Source: Marinococcus halophilus
GTDB lineage: Bacteria > Bacillota > Bacilli > Bacillales > Marinococcaceae
DNA: 64,000 bases
Reading direction: 5' to 3'
Assembly: GCF_002265875.1 (NCBI RefSeq)
Contig: NZ_NPFA01000011.1
Span: 1 to 64,000 of the forward strand
This document shows, piece after piece, positions 1-8,265 of the stretch (its first letter is position 1; each line of letters opens with the position of its first letter). The translations under genes and the position numbers were made by a program. The notes beneath the pieces were generated by a model. It searched no databases, had not been told where the DNA came from, and saw nothing but the letters and a program-made list of their open reading frames with translations.

Positions 1-134
1 CATTCCATCCGGAATGTCTCTCCCGGGTCTACGGAAAATACGGCAGGAATATCCGGGTGCCAGCGGTTGTGCCCCGGCGTCGTCTGTTGGTCCATCGTTT
101 TGTTCAGATCTACCTCAAACAGCTTTTTCGGCAT
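1..134 (-). CDS. fmdA: Acetamidase/formamidase FmdA, 5' part only (runs off left edge)
   Basis: Only the first 44 codons are inside the window. The protein starts MPKKLFEVDLNK and continues with PGHNRWHPDIPA, the characteristic N-terminus of FmdA/AmdA formamidases, which hydrolyse formamide or short amides to ammonia plus the acid in the cytoplasm. The ATG at 132-134 is preceded by a strong ribosome-binding site (AGGAGGGG on the minus strand, about 141-148). A second, unrelated formamidase (AmiF, nitrilase fold) lies at 49856-50839, so the organism may use amides as nitrogen source. The remaining ~85-90% of the gene is outside the window. Confidence 0.85.
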   Translation of the reverse strand, partial: MPKKLFEVDLNKTMDQQTTPGHNRWHPDIPAVFSVDPGETFRME

Positions 135-514
135 AGAAAGCCCCTCCTATTTATAAAAATTGCTTAGGGCGTACTTAAGTATAGGTAAGCCCCCCCACTG
201 AGTTGCCTGGGATCAAACAAAATCTAAAGTTACGCAAAACACTGAAGGACGATTCATCGATTTGGACACTTAATCGAAAAAATTAGGTCTCTGCACATAA
301 AATCATTCTTTTAGCACCGTTTCACTCTCATGATTCAATAAGTATGCGTCTCCCTTGTCGTCTTTCCTTCGATTTAGCCATAGTGCCCCCCCTCTCCGTC
401 AGTTTAAGAAATCCTTTTTACCTAATTCCCTTTTTAAAGAAAATCATAAACAAATTTTCGGAAAATTTTATAAATTTATGTTTTTCAAGAAAAATATTTA
501 ATTACGCTGATTGT
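135..514. other. Intergenic stretch, no gene seen
   Basis: Upstream region of fmdA. It is AT-rich and contains no open frame with a plausible start and ribosome-binding site. It ends at the terminal repeat of the IS30-family remnant. Nothing further is supported. Confidence 0.5.
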
Positions 515-1200
515 AAAATTAAGCTAGACAACGAAAAAAGTGATTCGTAATACATTTAATGTGAATTTCCGACCAAAGGAATTAAAGGATTGAGCACGAA
601 TGAAATCGTTCTCATAGAAGCCGACGTGCAGAATGAAACATTTGTTTCCTAGATCGCCAAGCAGTTGGGACGAGTCCGTTAAATACTTCATGATGTGGTA
701 ATACATTCGCGAGAGGGGCCTATTCGGCTTACTTACAGGAATTTGACCACTTGGAGGAAGATACCGATGTCGGCCGTCACCACAAGAGTACCATAATTAT
801 CCTAGTCGAATGCTTATCGAAAGGGCTTGATATCCTTCAGCCGATCGATCAATCAGAGATATTGAAATTACGCTGCATCGGTAGTACATCTCCTTCCCTA
901 AGCATTTATTCAAATTCATTTCCTTTGATTGCAGCAAGGAGTTTTTCAATTGGCGACCAATCGGCAAAAGGCATGATCATGTTATTTGTTTTGCAGATCT
1001 GGGAACACTAGCTCAACACGGGTTAAATGAATATTCGAACAATCTATCCAAGTACATAAATTTCTACGACGTTGGTTAGCCTTATGTTTTCGCTATCACT
1101 TTCAGAAAAATCACTTCTCAAGAAAATCGTTGGATTATTGTTTCTTGTTAAAAGTATTCATGAGGTACATGAGGACTGACGTTTTGTCTAACTTTATTTG
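515..1200 (+). mobile_element. Decayed IS30-family insertion sequence
   Basis: The left end (515-532, containing AAGCTAGACAAC) and right end (about 1182-1200, TTTTGTCTAACTTTATTT) are inverted-repeat partners. Both match the ends of a second decayed copy at 26434-27182. Transposase fragments can be read on the plus strand: around 751-850 a frame gives DTDVGRHHKSTIIILVE, matching the IS30 DDE-domain stretch D-T-V-x-G-x-x-H-K-S-x-x-x-T-L-V-E. Around 1105-1145 a frame gives an R-K-S-L-D-Y stretch like the IS30 C-terminus. Several frameshifts and deletions leave about 690 bp of an element family usually near 1.05 kb, so it cannot be active. Confidence 0.75.
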
Positions 1201-1230
1201 CCAACTTAAATATTTAAAAACAAGGGAAAC

Positions 1231-1250
1231 CCACAGACAATCGGCTGTGG
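1231..1250 (-). terminator. Probable terminator of the amidase operon
   Basis: On the minus strand a short stem CCACAG/CTGTGG is followed by a T-rich tract (GTTTCCCTTGTTTTT). It lies 30 bases downstream of the amidase stop codon. Confidence 0.5.
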
Positions 1251-1280
1251 ATCTCATTTATGTCTTTCATTTTTAAAATA

Positions 1281-2693
1281 TCATCTTAGTAACTCTGATC
1301 TTTTTCCGTCCATTGGATTAGTGTTTTCAAAGGCATAACCAATATTTAAAATAGAAGCCTCCTGAAAAGCAGGGCCCACCAGCTGCATGCCTACTGGCAA
1401 CCCATCTTTCAAACCACACGGCACCGATAAAGCGGGAAGGCCTGTCAAATTACTAGGGCCAGTAAAACGAATAACATTGTCAATCAAGTCTACTTTTTCT
1501 CCGTTTAGATCGGCGTGGTCGTCGCCGATGCTCGTGGGAACAACCGGGAGCGTTGGCGTAATTAAAACATCGACATCTTCAAAAACTTTCTGAAAATCTT
1601 GCTTTAATTGTCTTCGAACTTGCTGTGCTTGTAAATAATCAACCGCAGAAGGAAGTTCTCCTAATTCAAACAACAATCGAATATCGTTCCCAAGATCTTC
1701 GGCTCTTGTTAATAGATGCTGATGATGAATCGTGGATGCTTCTGATAATGAGGTTACCAATTCGGCCCACTCGGCATACTGTAAAGAGGGCATGCTGACT
1801 TGTTTCACTTTTGCCCCCTGATCGACCAGCCGTTGGATCCCTGCACGAACTAATTTCTCCACGCCAGAATCTACTTGATGAAAGAAATATTCTTCATTTA
1901 CTCCGATCACTAGATCTTTAACGTTTCCTGTAAGATGCTCGATATAATTATTTACTGGTACGTTTACCGTTGTTGGATCATTTCTATCAAAACCGGCTAT
2001 GGTTTGTAATAGCCCTGCTGCGTCTTTCACGGTTTTTGTCATTGGGCCTACATGATCGAGCGACCACGCAAGTGGATAGACCCCGTGTTTACTCACTCTC
2101 CCGTGTGTCGGCTTCAGCCCTACAATCCCGCATGCGGAAGACGGGATACGAATCGATCCAGCAGTATCTGTTCCTAATGAAGCAATACTCGATCCGGCTG
2201 CCACCGCTGCACCAGAACCGCCACTGGATCCGCCAGGAATTTTATCAAGATCCCAAGGATTGTGTACGGCTCCGTAATGGGGGTTATTGTTTGTAATTCC
2301 CCACGCATATTCGTGCATGTTTAGTTTCCCAGTGGATACAACGCCTGCTTCTTTTAACTTTTTAACAACGGTGGCATCATAATTGGAAACGAAATTCTGA
2401 TGAATTTTAGAGGCCATTGTCGTTACTTTATCTTTATAATATATAATATCTTTGAGAGCCATGGGGATACCATGATACATTCCTCGGTAATTTCCATTGA
2501 TAATTTCTTTTTCCGCTTGTTTAGCTTCCATTTCTGCCTCTTCCCGATAAATCTCCACATAAGCATTGGTAGCCTGCTGAGTGTGCTCCGCATGATCTAA
2601 TACGGCTTTGGTGAGTTCCACTGGGGATAGAGATTTTTGCTCAATTAATGGCGCCAATTCATCCACTGATTTTAGAACCACCTCTTTACTCAA
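1281..2693 (-). CDS. Amidase, amidase-signature family (GatA/AtzF-like)
   Basis: The 470-residue protein belongs to the amidase-signature family, which hydrolyses amides to ammonia and a carboxylate with a Ser-cisSer-Lys triad. All three parts are visible: Lys in the MALKD motif (about residue 81), the GGSSGGSG loop (about 154-161) and the nucleophile Ser in TAGSIRIPSS (about 180). I chose the TTG at 2691-2693 because GGAGGTGA sits 6 bases before it. A GTG three codons upstream (2702) overlaps that site and is less likely. The start overlaps the stop of the small upstream gene by 8 bases, so the two are probably translationally coupled. The substrate cannot be read from sequence; absence of gatB/gatC argues against a tRNA amidotransferase subunit. 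Confidence 0.88.
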   Translation of the reverse strand: MSKEVVLKSVDELAPLIEQKSLSPVELTKAVLDHAEHTQQATNAYVEIYREEAEMEAKQAEKEIINGNYRGMYHGIPMALKDIIYYKDKVTTMASKIHQNFVSNYDATVVKKLKEAGVVSTGKLNMHEYAWGITNNNPHYGAVHNPWDLDKIPGGSSGGSGAAVAAGSSIASLGTDTAGSIRIPSSACGIVGLKPTHGRVSKHGVYPLAWSLDHVGPMTKTVKDAAGLLQTIAGFDRNDPTTVNVPVNNYIEHLTGNVKDLVIGVNEEYFFHQVDSGVEKLVRAGIQRLVDQGAKVKQVSMPSLQYAEWAELVTSLSEASTIHHQHLLTRAEDLGNDIRLLFELGELPSAVDYLQAQQVRRQLKQDFQKVFEDVDVLITPTLPVVPTSIGDDHADLNGEKVDLIDNVIRFTGPSNLTGLPALSVPCGLKDGLPVGMQLVGPAFQEASILNIGYAFENTNPMDGKRSELLR

Positions 2694-2868
2694 TATGGTC
2701 ACCTCCAGGCGTATTCGTTAAACTAATATTTGCCTCGTCTAAGTTCGCGCTTTCCAAATTGCCCCGCAATGCATGCATTTCCTTCCAGCGGTTGTTTAAT
2801 GTTTCTAAATGTTCCTCTTTGACTGGCACTCCTTTGTCTTCTAATAATTGGCGAACGGATAGTGGCAA
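2686..2868 (-). CDS. Small AtzG-like protein coupled to the amidase
   Basis: The 60-residue protein starts at TTG (2866-2868) with AAGGAGGA 7 bases upstream, and its stop overlaps the amidase start by 8 bases. It is helical and acidic with no membrane segment. Its size, position and general pattern (short helix, G-V-P, then a long amphipathic helix) recall AtzG/DUF4089 proteins, small partners that form a GatC-like complex with amidase-signature hydrolases in cyanuric acid degradation. That link is an inference from context and pattern, not a clear sequence match. If right, the pair would be a two-subunit amidase. Confidence 0.6.
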   Translation of the reverse strand: MPLSVRQLLEDKGVPVKEEHLETLNNRWKEMHALRGNLESANLDEANISLTNTPGGDHIE

Positions 2869-3065
2869 TAGAAGTCCTCCTTAAAAGTAGTAGTCATCTT
2901 TTCTTAAGTCCTCACTTGAAATAATAGCGATAAAATTCATCAAAAAGTAAATGTTCGGGAGATTATCTTTTTAATGTTCAAAATTTTATATGGTGATTTA
3001 AAATATTTTAAACCTTCTAGAAAGTTTAAAAACTGTCGTATAAGCCTTAAAAGCTTATTTGCTTA

Positions 3066-4100
3066 CTAATCGACAGAAGTTTCCAATAATTCTTTGATGC
3101 CCTGATTAATAAAAGCGGTATCTTCTTCATGAAAGCCAATACCTGCAAAATGGCCGTAGATACTTGGGATCGGCCGACATTCCGCGTTTGGAATACAGTT
3201 CGTTTCCCGTTCAACATCTTCCCGTCGAAAATAAAGATCAGTTTCGCAAGGCATGACTAATGCTTTCGCCGTGATCCGGTTTAACGCTTCATCCCGGGAG
3301 TGGCACCCTTCGGTCCGAGCGATATCGGCTCGTTGCCAGGTTTGGGCCATCGACAATAAATTGTTGGCGTCTTTTTGTAAGAAAAAAGCTTCCCAGAAAC
3401 CAGCCAAAAAATCTTCGAGGGAGGAAAACCCATGGTCGAGATATCGTTGCTCATAGTAAAATTGTTGGGATAGCCCCCACCCAGCATACACCCTTCCTAC
3501 GGCGCGAAGACCTTTGTGAGGCTGACTGTCGTAGAACCCCTGTTGCCAGTGACCGTCCGTGGTAATAGCACTTTTGACGCCTTCCAGGAAAACGTAATTA
3601 TGGGGAGTGGTACTTGCCGTCCCACACCACGGAACAATCTTTCGCATTTTTTCCGGATAAGCCGCCGCCCATTGAAAGGTTTGTTGGGCCCCCATGGAAT
3701 AACCACATACCATTTCCAATTGATCGATATGGAAATAGTCCATCACCAATTGATGTTGAGCTCGGACATTATCCAACGTAGTAATCACGGGAAAGTTCCC
3801 TTGGTCGTATGGTTCCGGGTGATTACTTGGAGACGAGGAGAGGCCGTTCCCCAATTGGTTCACTTGAAGGATGCAGTATTTGCTTGGATCTAAAGCCATT
3901 CCTTCGCCAATCATATATTCGTCATCTTGATGGGTGCCTGAGAAAAACGTGGGATACAAAATCACATTGCTTTTGTCGTTATTCATTTCGCCATGTTGTT
4001 TATAAGCTAGTTTCGCCCCTCTAAGGGTCGCTCCCTCCTGTAAACGAAAATCGCCAAGCTCCAATTCCTCGTAATCATGAATGGCTGAGTACTCAGTCAT
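3066..4100 (-). CDS. MetX-like alpha/beta hydrolase
   Basis: The 344-residue protein resembles the homoserine O-acetyltransferase (MetX) branch of alpha/beta hydrolases. It has a nucleophile elbow GYSMGA with Ser near residue 135, an acid residue in the CETDLYF stretch near 290, and a catalytic His in YGHFAGIG near the C-terminus. The ATG at 4098-4100 fits a GAGAGGAG site 8 bases upstream; a GTG three codons earlier is less well placed. In MetX proper the enzyme acetylates homoserine, but many members of this branch hydrolyse esters or amides instead. Its place 200 bases upstream of an amidase, on the same strand and away from methionine genes, makes a hydrolytic or acyl-transfer role in the same catabolic pathway plausible. 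Confidence 0.8.
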   Translation of the reverse strand: MTEYSAIHDYEELELGDFRLQEGATLRGAKLAYKQHGEMNNDKSNVILYPTFFSGTHQDDEYMIGEGMALDPSKYCILQVNQLGNGLSSSPSNHPEPYDQGNFPVITTLDNVRAQHQLVMDYFHIDQLEMVCGYSMGAQQTFQWAAAYPEKMRKIVPWCGTASTTPHNYVFLEGVKSAITTDGHWQQGFYDSQPHKGLRAVGRVYAGWGLSQQFYYEQRYLDHGFSSLEDFLAGFWEAFFLQKDANNLLSMAQTWQRADIARTEGCHSRDEALNRITAKALVMPCETDLYFRREDVERETNCIPNAECRPIPSIYGHFAGIGFHEEDTAFINQGIKELLETSVD

Positions 4101-4702
4101 AGTTTTCACTCCTCTCCTTGTCTTAAATCATAACCTATACGCCATTTCCCGATTTGAAAAATTGTAAACGATTTCAAAAATAAACTCTCACTTCGATTTT
4201 TCTAACTGTCATATATGGATAAAGATTAGGAGATAATAATGCAAAATTATTATCTTAGTTTTATACAATCGGCAGAGTATATAATCATACTCGGTCACAT
4301 AGAGCTAGTATGAATCGTTTATACATTTATGATTTTACTTTCAATATGAAACAATTTTACGATCCATAAAATTTTCGCATTAACCTTAGGGGTTTTTAAT
4401 GTTAAAGCCTTCCATAAGAAGATGATTGTCGCGCCTCTCCCATTGAGCTGAAGAACTTCCTCTTTCATGTCTACTAGGTCTTGTCTCTTGGTTCTTTCAC
4501 AAGAAGCACCCTCTCCTTCGCTCGCTTTAAGAACGAATACGACGTGAGAGGTACTTTTCTTTGTCAATTATTTAGGTTACTCCAGTACTGAACGGTCAAA
4601 GGCTAGCTAGATGCTTGTCCCTGCCTCCTATCTTCGGGCCAGGGCGACATGCTGCTCCATCTATTCTTATTCGATCCCCGTATTGGTCGTTACCATAAAA
4701 CA
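4101..4702. other. Non-coding stretch between the MetX-like gene and the XRE repeat
   Basis: AT-rich near 4150-4320, then a mixed-composition segment. An 82-codon minus-strand frame at 4319-4567 has no ribosome-binding site and no recognisable similarity, so I do not call it. No terminator or RNA gene was recognised. Confidence 0.4.
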
Positions 4703-4793
4703 TCTATGTTTTCTTTTAATTGTTCCAAGACATGCTTCGATTAGGGGTTAAGCATCCCTCAGGGCCACCATCCTGTTTAACTGTTTCGGATAT

Positions 4794-5081
4794 TCACTTG
4801 GACCATCTAGTCTCTTCATTGCTTCTCTTTTGCGGGAAATGGATGGAAAGAATTTGAGCAATGGTTCTTAAAAGATCTTCGTGAGGGGTCGTCATACCGG
4901 ATTCGATAAGTCTGATCGTACGCGCGGATGCTCCGACCGCTTCAGCCAGTTCTCGCTGCGATAGACCTTGCATCCTCCGTTTGATTTTAATGTGCTCTGC
5001 TGTCCATACTTCCCGCTTTAATTGATCTATATGAGCTCTTTTCCTCACCGTATAATAATATTGCCAGCTCATTTTCATCAT
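4794..5081 (-). CDS. XRE-family HTH regulator, copy A
   Basis: The 95-residue protein has a basic N-terminal helix (to about residue 38) followed by an HTH_3 domain: LSQRELAEAVGASARTIRLIE at about 40-60 holds the two DNA-contact helices. The start ATG at 5079-5081 follows AAGGAG by 5 bases, with a second ATG directly after. The paralogue at 30945-31232 differs at about 11 of 95 positions, including several in or near the recognition helix (Ala53Thr, Leu58Arg, Ser61Ala). No toxin gene was identified next to either copy, so an antitoxin role is not supported. It may be a solitary regulator of its own cassette. Confidence 0.75.
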   Translation of the reverse strand: MMKMSWQYYYTVRKRAHIDQLKREVWTAEHIKIKRRMQGLSQRELAEAVGASARTIRLIESGMTTPHEDLLRTIAQILSIHFPQKRSNEETRWSK

Positions 5082-5337
5082 AAAATCTCCTTCCTAATAA
5101 CACCCCTGTAGGTAGCCACGGCCTTTCCCTTCTGATGATGCATAATACTACCAATATATTTCTCAACGATCACGGGGGCAGCTAAGCCTCTTGTCTTCTC
5201 TTTCGTTAATTCAAACGTTTTCTATCGCATTTTATCATTATTCGTTAGCTCTGTCGGAGGATTATTGCAGCATTAATCAAGAAAAAAGGGCAAGACAAAT
5301 ACAAAGGCGTCGCACCTTCCGAAACATTCAAACGATA

Positions 5338-5367
5338 AAAAGAATCATTGCTTCTTGATTCTTTTTT
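5338..5367. terminator. Hairpin with T-run in XRE repeat copy A
   Basis: Perfect stem AAAAGAATCA / TGATTCTTTT with an 8-base loop, followed by TTTTTT on the plus strand. The same structure is preserved in copy B at 31489-31518. No plus-strand gene precedes it, so it may be a relic or may act in the minus direction. Confidence 0.5.
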
Positions 5368-5482
5368 GCTCTTAAGAATTTTGGTTTATATCCCCTAGGA
5401 AGAGGAAAACGCAAGATTTAAAACCATGTTTATTGGCCTAAGGAATACGTATATTTAGGGTTTCGAAACCAGGGGGAGTTTT

Positions 5483-6049
5483 ATGAACGGATTGAGCGAG
5501 TTAAACAAAACACCCAAGGGCATTGCTGTCGGCCTGGTTCAGCTCGTTCTACCAACGATAACGTCAATAGAAGATCTTCAGCAACAAACGCAAAAAGTCT
5601 GTACCATACCTGATGAAAAAAATTTATCGCTCTCATTGATCTTGTTATTTTTCTCGAATATATACTTTACGGACGCGCCATGGATAAGGTCGAAGAATTA
5701 ATATGTACCGTTGACATCTTAGAAGTTTAGCGGTTGCAGGAAAGTTGTTGTCAAACCAACCAATGAGCCTATTTTTCAATTATGGAAGGCCAATTTTCGG
5801 ACACTCGACGGGACGCCGGTGATAGCGCCAGCAAATGTTTCTCAAATCTTTAACGTTCGACAGACGATGGAAGCCGCTCGGGAGGCCGAAGCAGCAACGA
5901 TTGATCAGTAAGTGGAACGTTGGCAATAGGCGGAAGCACTGGGCATGATTGAACTCCATAATCAACTGGCCAATCTAATTGATGATGAAACAGGGCACCA
6001 AGAACAAAGCAAACGGGTGTTGGGAAAACAATCTAACATGTACCCTTGA
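5483..6049 (+). pseudogene. Collapsed amiF::ferritin-like pseudogene
   Basis: The 5' part begins with a strong site (AGGGGGAG) and ATG, and reads MNGLSELNKTPKGIAVGLVQ, matching the start of the intact AmiF at 49856 (MNGLGGLNKTPNGVVVGLVQ). After about 40 codons it is frameshifted, but matches to AmiF continue to about 5785 (an EELICTVD and a LQESC stretch) with internal stops. From about 5790 it jumps to the second half of the ferritin-like protein found at 51060-51512 (FNVRQTMEAAREAEAATIDQ, then LIDDETGHQEQ), again with stops. So a decayed copy of the amiF-ferritin pair has lost the 3' half of amiF, the gap between the genes and the 5' half of the ferritin gene. Confidence 0.9.
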
Positions 6050-6065
6050 CCATTAGTAGAGAAGC

Positions 6066-6103
6066 AAAGAACTCCAAGTAAATGCCTGCTTGCAGTTCTT
6101 TTC
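6066..6103 (+). terminator. Probable terminator after the amiF::ferritin relic
   Basis: Stem AAAGAACT / AGTTCTTT with a 20-base loop followed by TTCCTTTT, just past the stop of the ferritin-like fragment. Confidence 0.5.
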
Positions 6104-6261
6104 CTTTTACTAAAGAAAGAAACAGGCATTCATATCAATCATTTTACTAAACCCAGTAAGCATTGACTTACCGAGCAGGGCGTTACTTTCATGCTCTTTT
6201 GCTACGTGTTACGGCGATGAGAGGTTCCGCTTCTTTTGGTAACGCACGGTGATACTCAATG

Positions 6262-7512
6262 TTAGTTTTTTTCGGTCCCTTTCTTCGCTTTAGAGTCCTG
6301 GTGCTTTTTTTCTACCGCTTCTTTCTTCGCTTGTTCTTCTTGTTTTTGTTCCTCATTGAATCTCTTGATTCTTTCATGTCGCCAACGTTGGCGATATCCA
6401 TAGGTGGATTCCAAAATCATCTCTTTCTCTTCGAACACCGATCCCAGCGCTCCAACAATAGTCGCCACACTTGTGGCGGTCCAAGCTACGTAGAAATAGT
6501 TCAGGTACCCTACCGTTCCGGATAACTGGGCTTCCAACATTCCAATGGGAATAAGGATCATCACAGCGGCCGAAAATAGAAGAAATAATAAAATATAGAA
6601 CATCGTGACCGTCCAACATAAGGTAACAAACGTGGTCGTATTGTATAATTTTCGGATATACTCTGGTTTGTCCTTGGCTTTTTGTTCCCACAACCGATGA
6701 GCGAGAATGATCCAACTCACCATTGCTAAGATCGAAACCACCGAAAGCATGAGCATTCGCCAGGCATTGTACTCATGACTCAATTGCCAAAGGGTGGGGA
6801 AAACCAGCGCATAAGCTCCTGTCGTGAACGCCACCACTACAACCTTGATAAAAGCAGGAAACATATCCCACGGGCGGTTCGCCCGCACCATTCCCGAAAA
6901 AATACGCCATCTTCCACTACTTCGATTCTTGACCATGTATCGTACACGGACCTTCGAGGCTGGATCGTTTAGAGTTTCACGTGTAATAGGAGATAAAATC
7001 TCCAACAGACGTTTGCTCATCAACCTTGTTGACGATTGATTTTTGCTGTTCAGGGAGGGGCCCTTTTTCAATTGATTTCGCTTTTCAACGTACGCCCGGG
7101 CTTGGTCTGAGCTTCCATAATACATCTCATTCACCAACTGTAAAACCGCCTCTCGAACACGCTTATACATTGGCATAAAACCAAGACCAGGGAGGCTAAT
7201 AAATGCACTATTTTTATCTTCAGCCATTTCTGCCAAGATCGTCTTCTTTTCCTGGAATAACGGTAAATCCGTCAAAGCAATAACAAAATCCCATTTATTA
7301 TGAACATTTGTAGCTTCCAAAGCCTCCAACACTTCCAAAGAGTCATTTGTTTCGCCTGTAAGGAGGTCTTCGGTACATTCAATTTGCCAGCTATATTCTT
7401 CATCGACATCACGGGCCAGCAACGGAGGAAGGTCTCTTTGTAACGCTTCCCCTAGTTTCGCTGCATATCCCGGCGCAGTTATTAACCCTAGCTTTTTTGT
7501 CGGCTGAAGCAT
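6262..7512 (-). CDS. Uncharacterised protein with soluble N-domain and four membrane segments
   Basis: I do not recognise a characterised family. The 416-residue protein has a soluble N-terminal domain of about 190 residues with Rossmann-like strand patterns (KLGLITAPGYA at the start, WDFVIALTDLP near 75). Four hydrophobic segments follow at roughly 215-245, 250-275, 300-330 and 335-360, and then a highly charged Lys/Glu-rich tail of about 50 residues. The ATG at 7510-7512 has AAAGGAG about 11 bases upstream. It is a single-gene unit with unrelated neighbours. The domain order suggests a membrane protein with a cytoplasmic nucleotide- or metabolite-sensing part, which is inference only. Confidence 0.8.
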   Translation of the reverse strand: MLQPTKKLGLITAPGYAAKLGEALQRDLPPLLARDVDEEYSWQIECTEDLLTGETNDSLEVLEALEATNVHNKWDFVIALTDLPLFQEKKTILAEMAEDKNSAFISLPGLGFMPMYKRVREAVLQLVNEMYYGSSDQARAYVEKRNQLKKGPSLNSKNQSSTRLMSKRLLEILSPITRETLNDPASKVRVRYMVKNRSSGRWRIFSGMVRANRPWDMFPAFIKVVVVAFTTGAYALVFPTLWQLSHEYNAWRMLMLSVVSILAMVSWIILAHRLWEQKAKDKPEYIRKLYNTTTFVTLCWTVTMFYILLFLLFSAAVMILIPIGMLEAQLSGTVGYLNYFYVAWTATSVATIVGALGSVFEEKEMILESTYGYRQRWRHERIKRFNEEQKQEEQAKKEAVEKKHQDSKAKKGTEKN

Positions 7513-8170
7513 GTTTCTCGCGCTCCTTTCTTCCTTGTGTCAGCGATATCGCACAGATAACTAGTGCTACGAATATTTGTTGACCCCTGCCTATATCATT
7601 ATACTGCCAACCTTGGCCAATACAACGAAGAGCAACTTTAAGAAACACTTTTTTTCTTTTGATGAAATGGCTATTTATGAGACCTATCGTCGTGCAAAGC
7701 AATAACTTTTACTGCTTTCGATAGGATAGAGCCGACAGTGTCCATAAGTAATGACGTCATGTCTATACAAGCTATAGAATCCAGACCAATTAGCTTGCCG
7801 TCGCTTAGTATGTTTTGTTTTAGCAATCCTACTACTCATGGTGAAATAATCAAACGCAAACATGCCAAGTCGCAGCCAGCCTCTTTGATGGAAAGGATAT
7901 GTTATTAGCAGCAACATGTGCGTAATTGGAAGCATGAGCATCGCCCCAAGGCTTGAACCATTTGTGCAATCTACAACAAGGGCGATAAACGAAGCCTTAT
8001 TCGCGGCTAAAGCTCCCCCCTTAAAAAGCAAGCATTTAATGATAAGGTATTGCTCTTTATTTCCATTTACGTTCCTCGAATCAAATAGCACGTCTTTATC
8101 ATTCATGCATGCTTTCAAGAGTCTCCGTTAATGAGTAGCCAACGTTCGAAGAATCGCTGTCCTTCTAATG
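7513..8170. other. Long stretch without a supported gene
   Basis: Between the membrane protein and the glcF 3' end. A 144-codon minus-strand frame (7684-8118) and overlapping plus-strand frames exist, but none has a ribosome-binding site or a recognisable domain. Hydrophobic runs on the minus strand could be a decayed permease, which I cannot identify. Confidence 0.35.
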
Positions 8171-8192
8171 AACATAATCGCGATTATTAGCA
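8171..8192. repeat. 22-bp repeat with central 14-bp palindrome, copy 1
   Basis: This 22-base segment is identical to 30581-30602 and contains the perfect palindrome ATAATCGCGATTAT. It lies about 75 bases beyond the glcF stop codon. An exact 22-base match by chance in 64 kb is very unlikely. Confidence 0.7.
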
Positions 8193-8265
8193 TACTTATA
8201 AAAAATAAGCACCCCAATCATCAAGATTTGAGATACTTAGAAAAGTTTACTTTACATATGAATGT

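Larger units (their letters stand above)
4703..5398. repeat. ~696-bp direct repeat carrying an XRE gene, copy A
   Basis: The segment from TCTATGTTTTC (4703) to ATCCCCTA (about 5397) is nearly identical to 30853-31549, in the same orientation and with only scattered substitutions. Each copy carries one XRE-family gene on the minus strand and a perfect 10-bp stem hairpin near its right end. No terminal inverted repeats or transposase are visible. Sequence flanking the two copies is unrelated, so the unit was duplicated or moved as a block. Confidence 0.85.

Noticed and set aside
344-550. 68-codon plus-strand frame upstream of the IS30 relic
   Set aside because: No ribosome-binding site, no recognisable content, and its end overlaps the IS30 terminal repeat.
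4319-4567. 82-codon minus-strand frame
   Set aside because: No ribosome-binding site and no similarity to a known family; likely chance in non-coding DNA.
5091-5215. Short minus-strand frame in the XRE repeat that overlaps the XRE start by ATGA
   Set aside because: The corresponding segment in copy B carries mostly amino-acid-changing differences and there is no good start codon, so coding is not supported.
7684-8118. 144-codon minus-strand frame with hydrophobic runs
   Set aside because: No ribosome-binding site, no domain recognised, and competing frames look equally protein-like; at most a decayed gene I cannot name.
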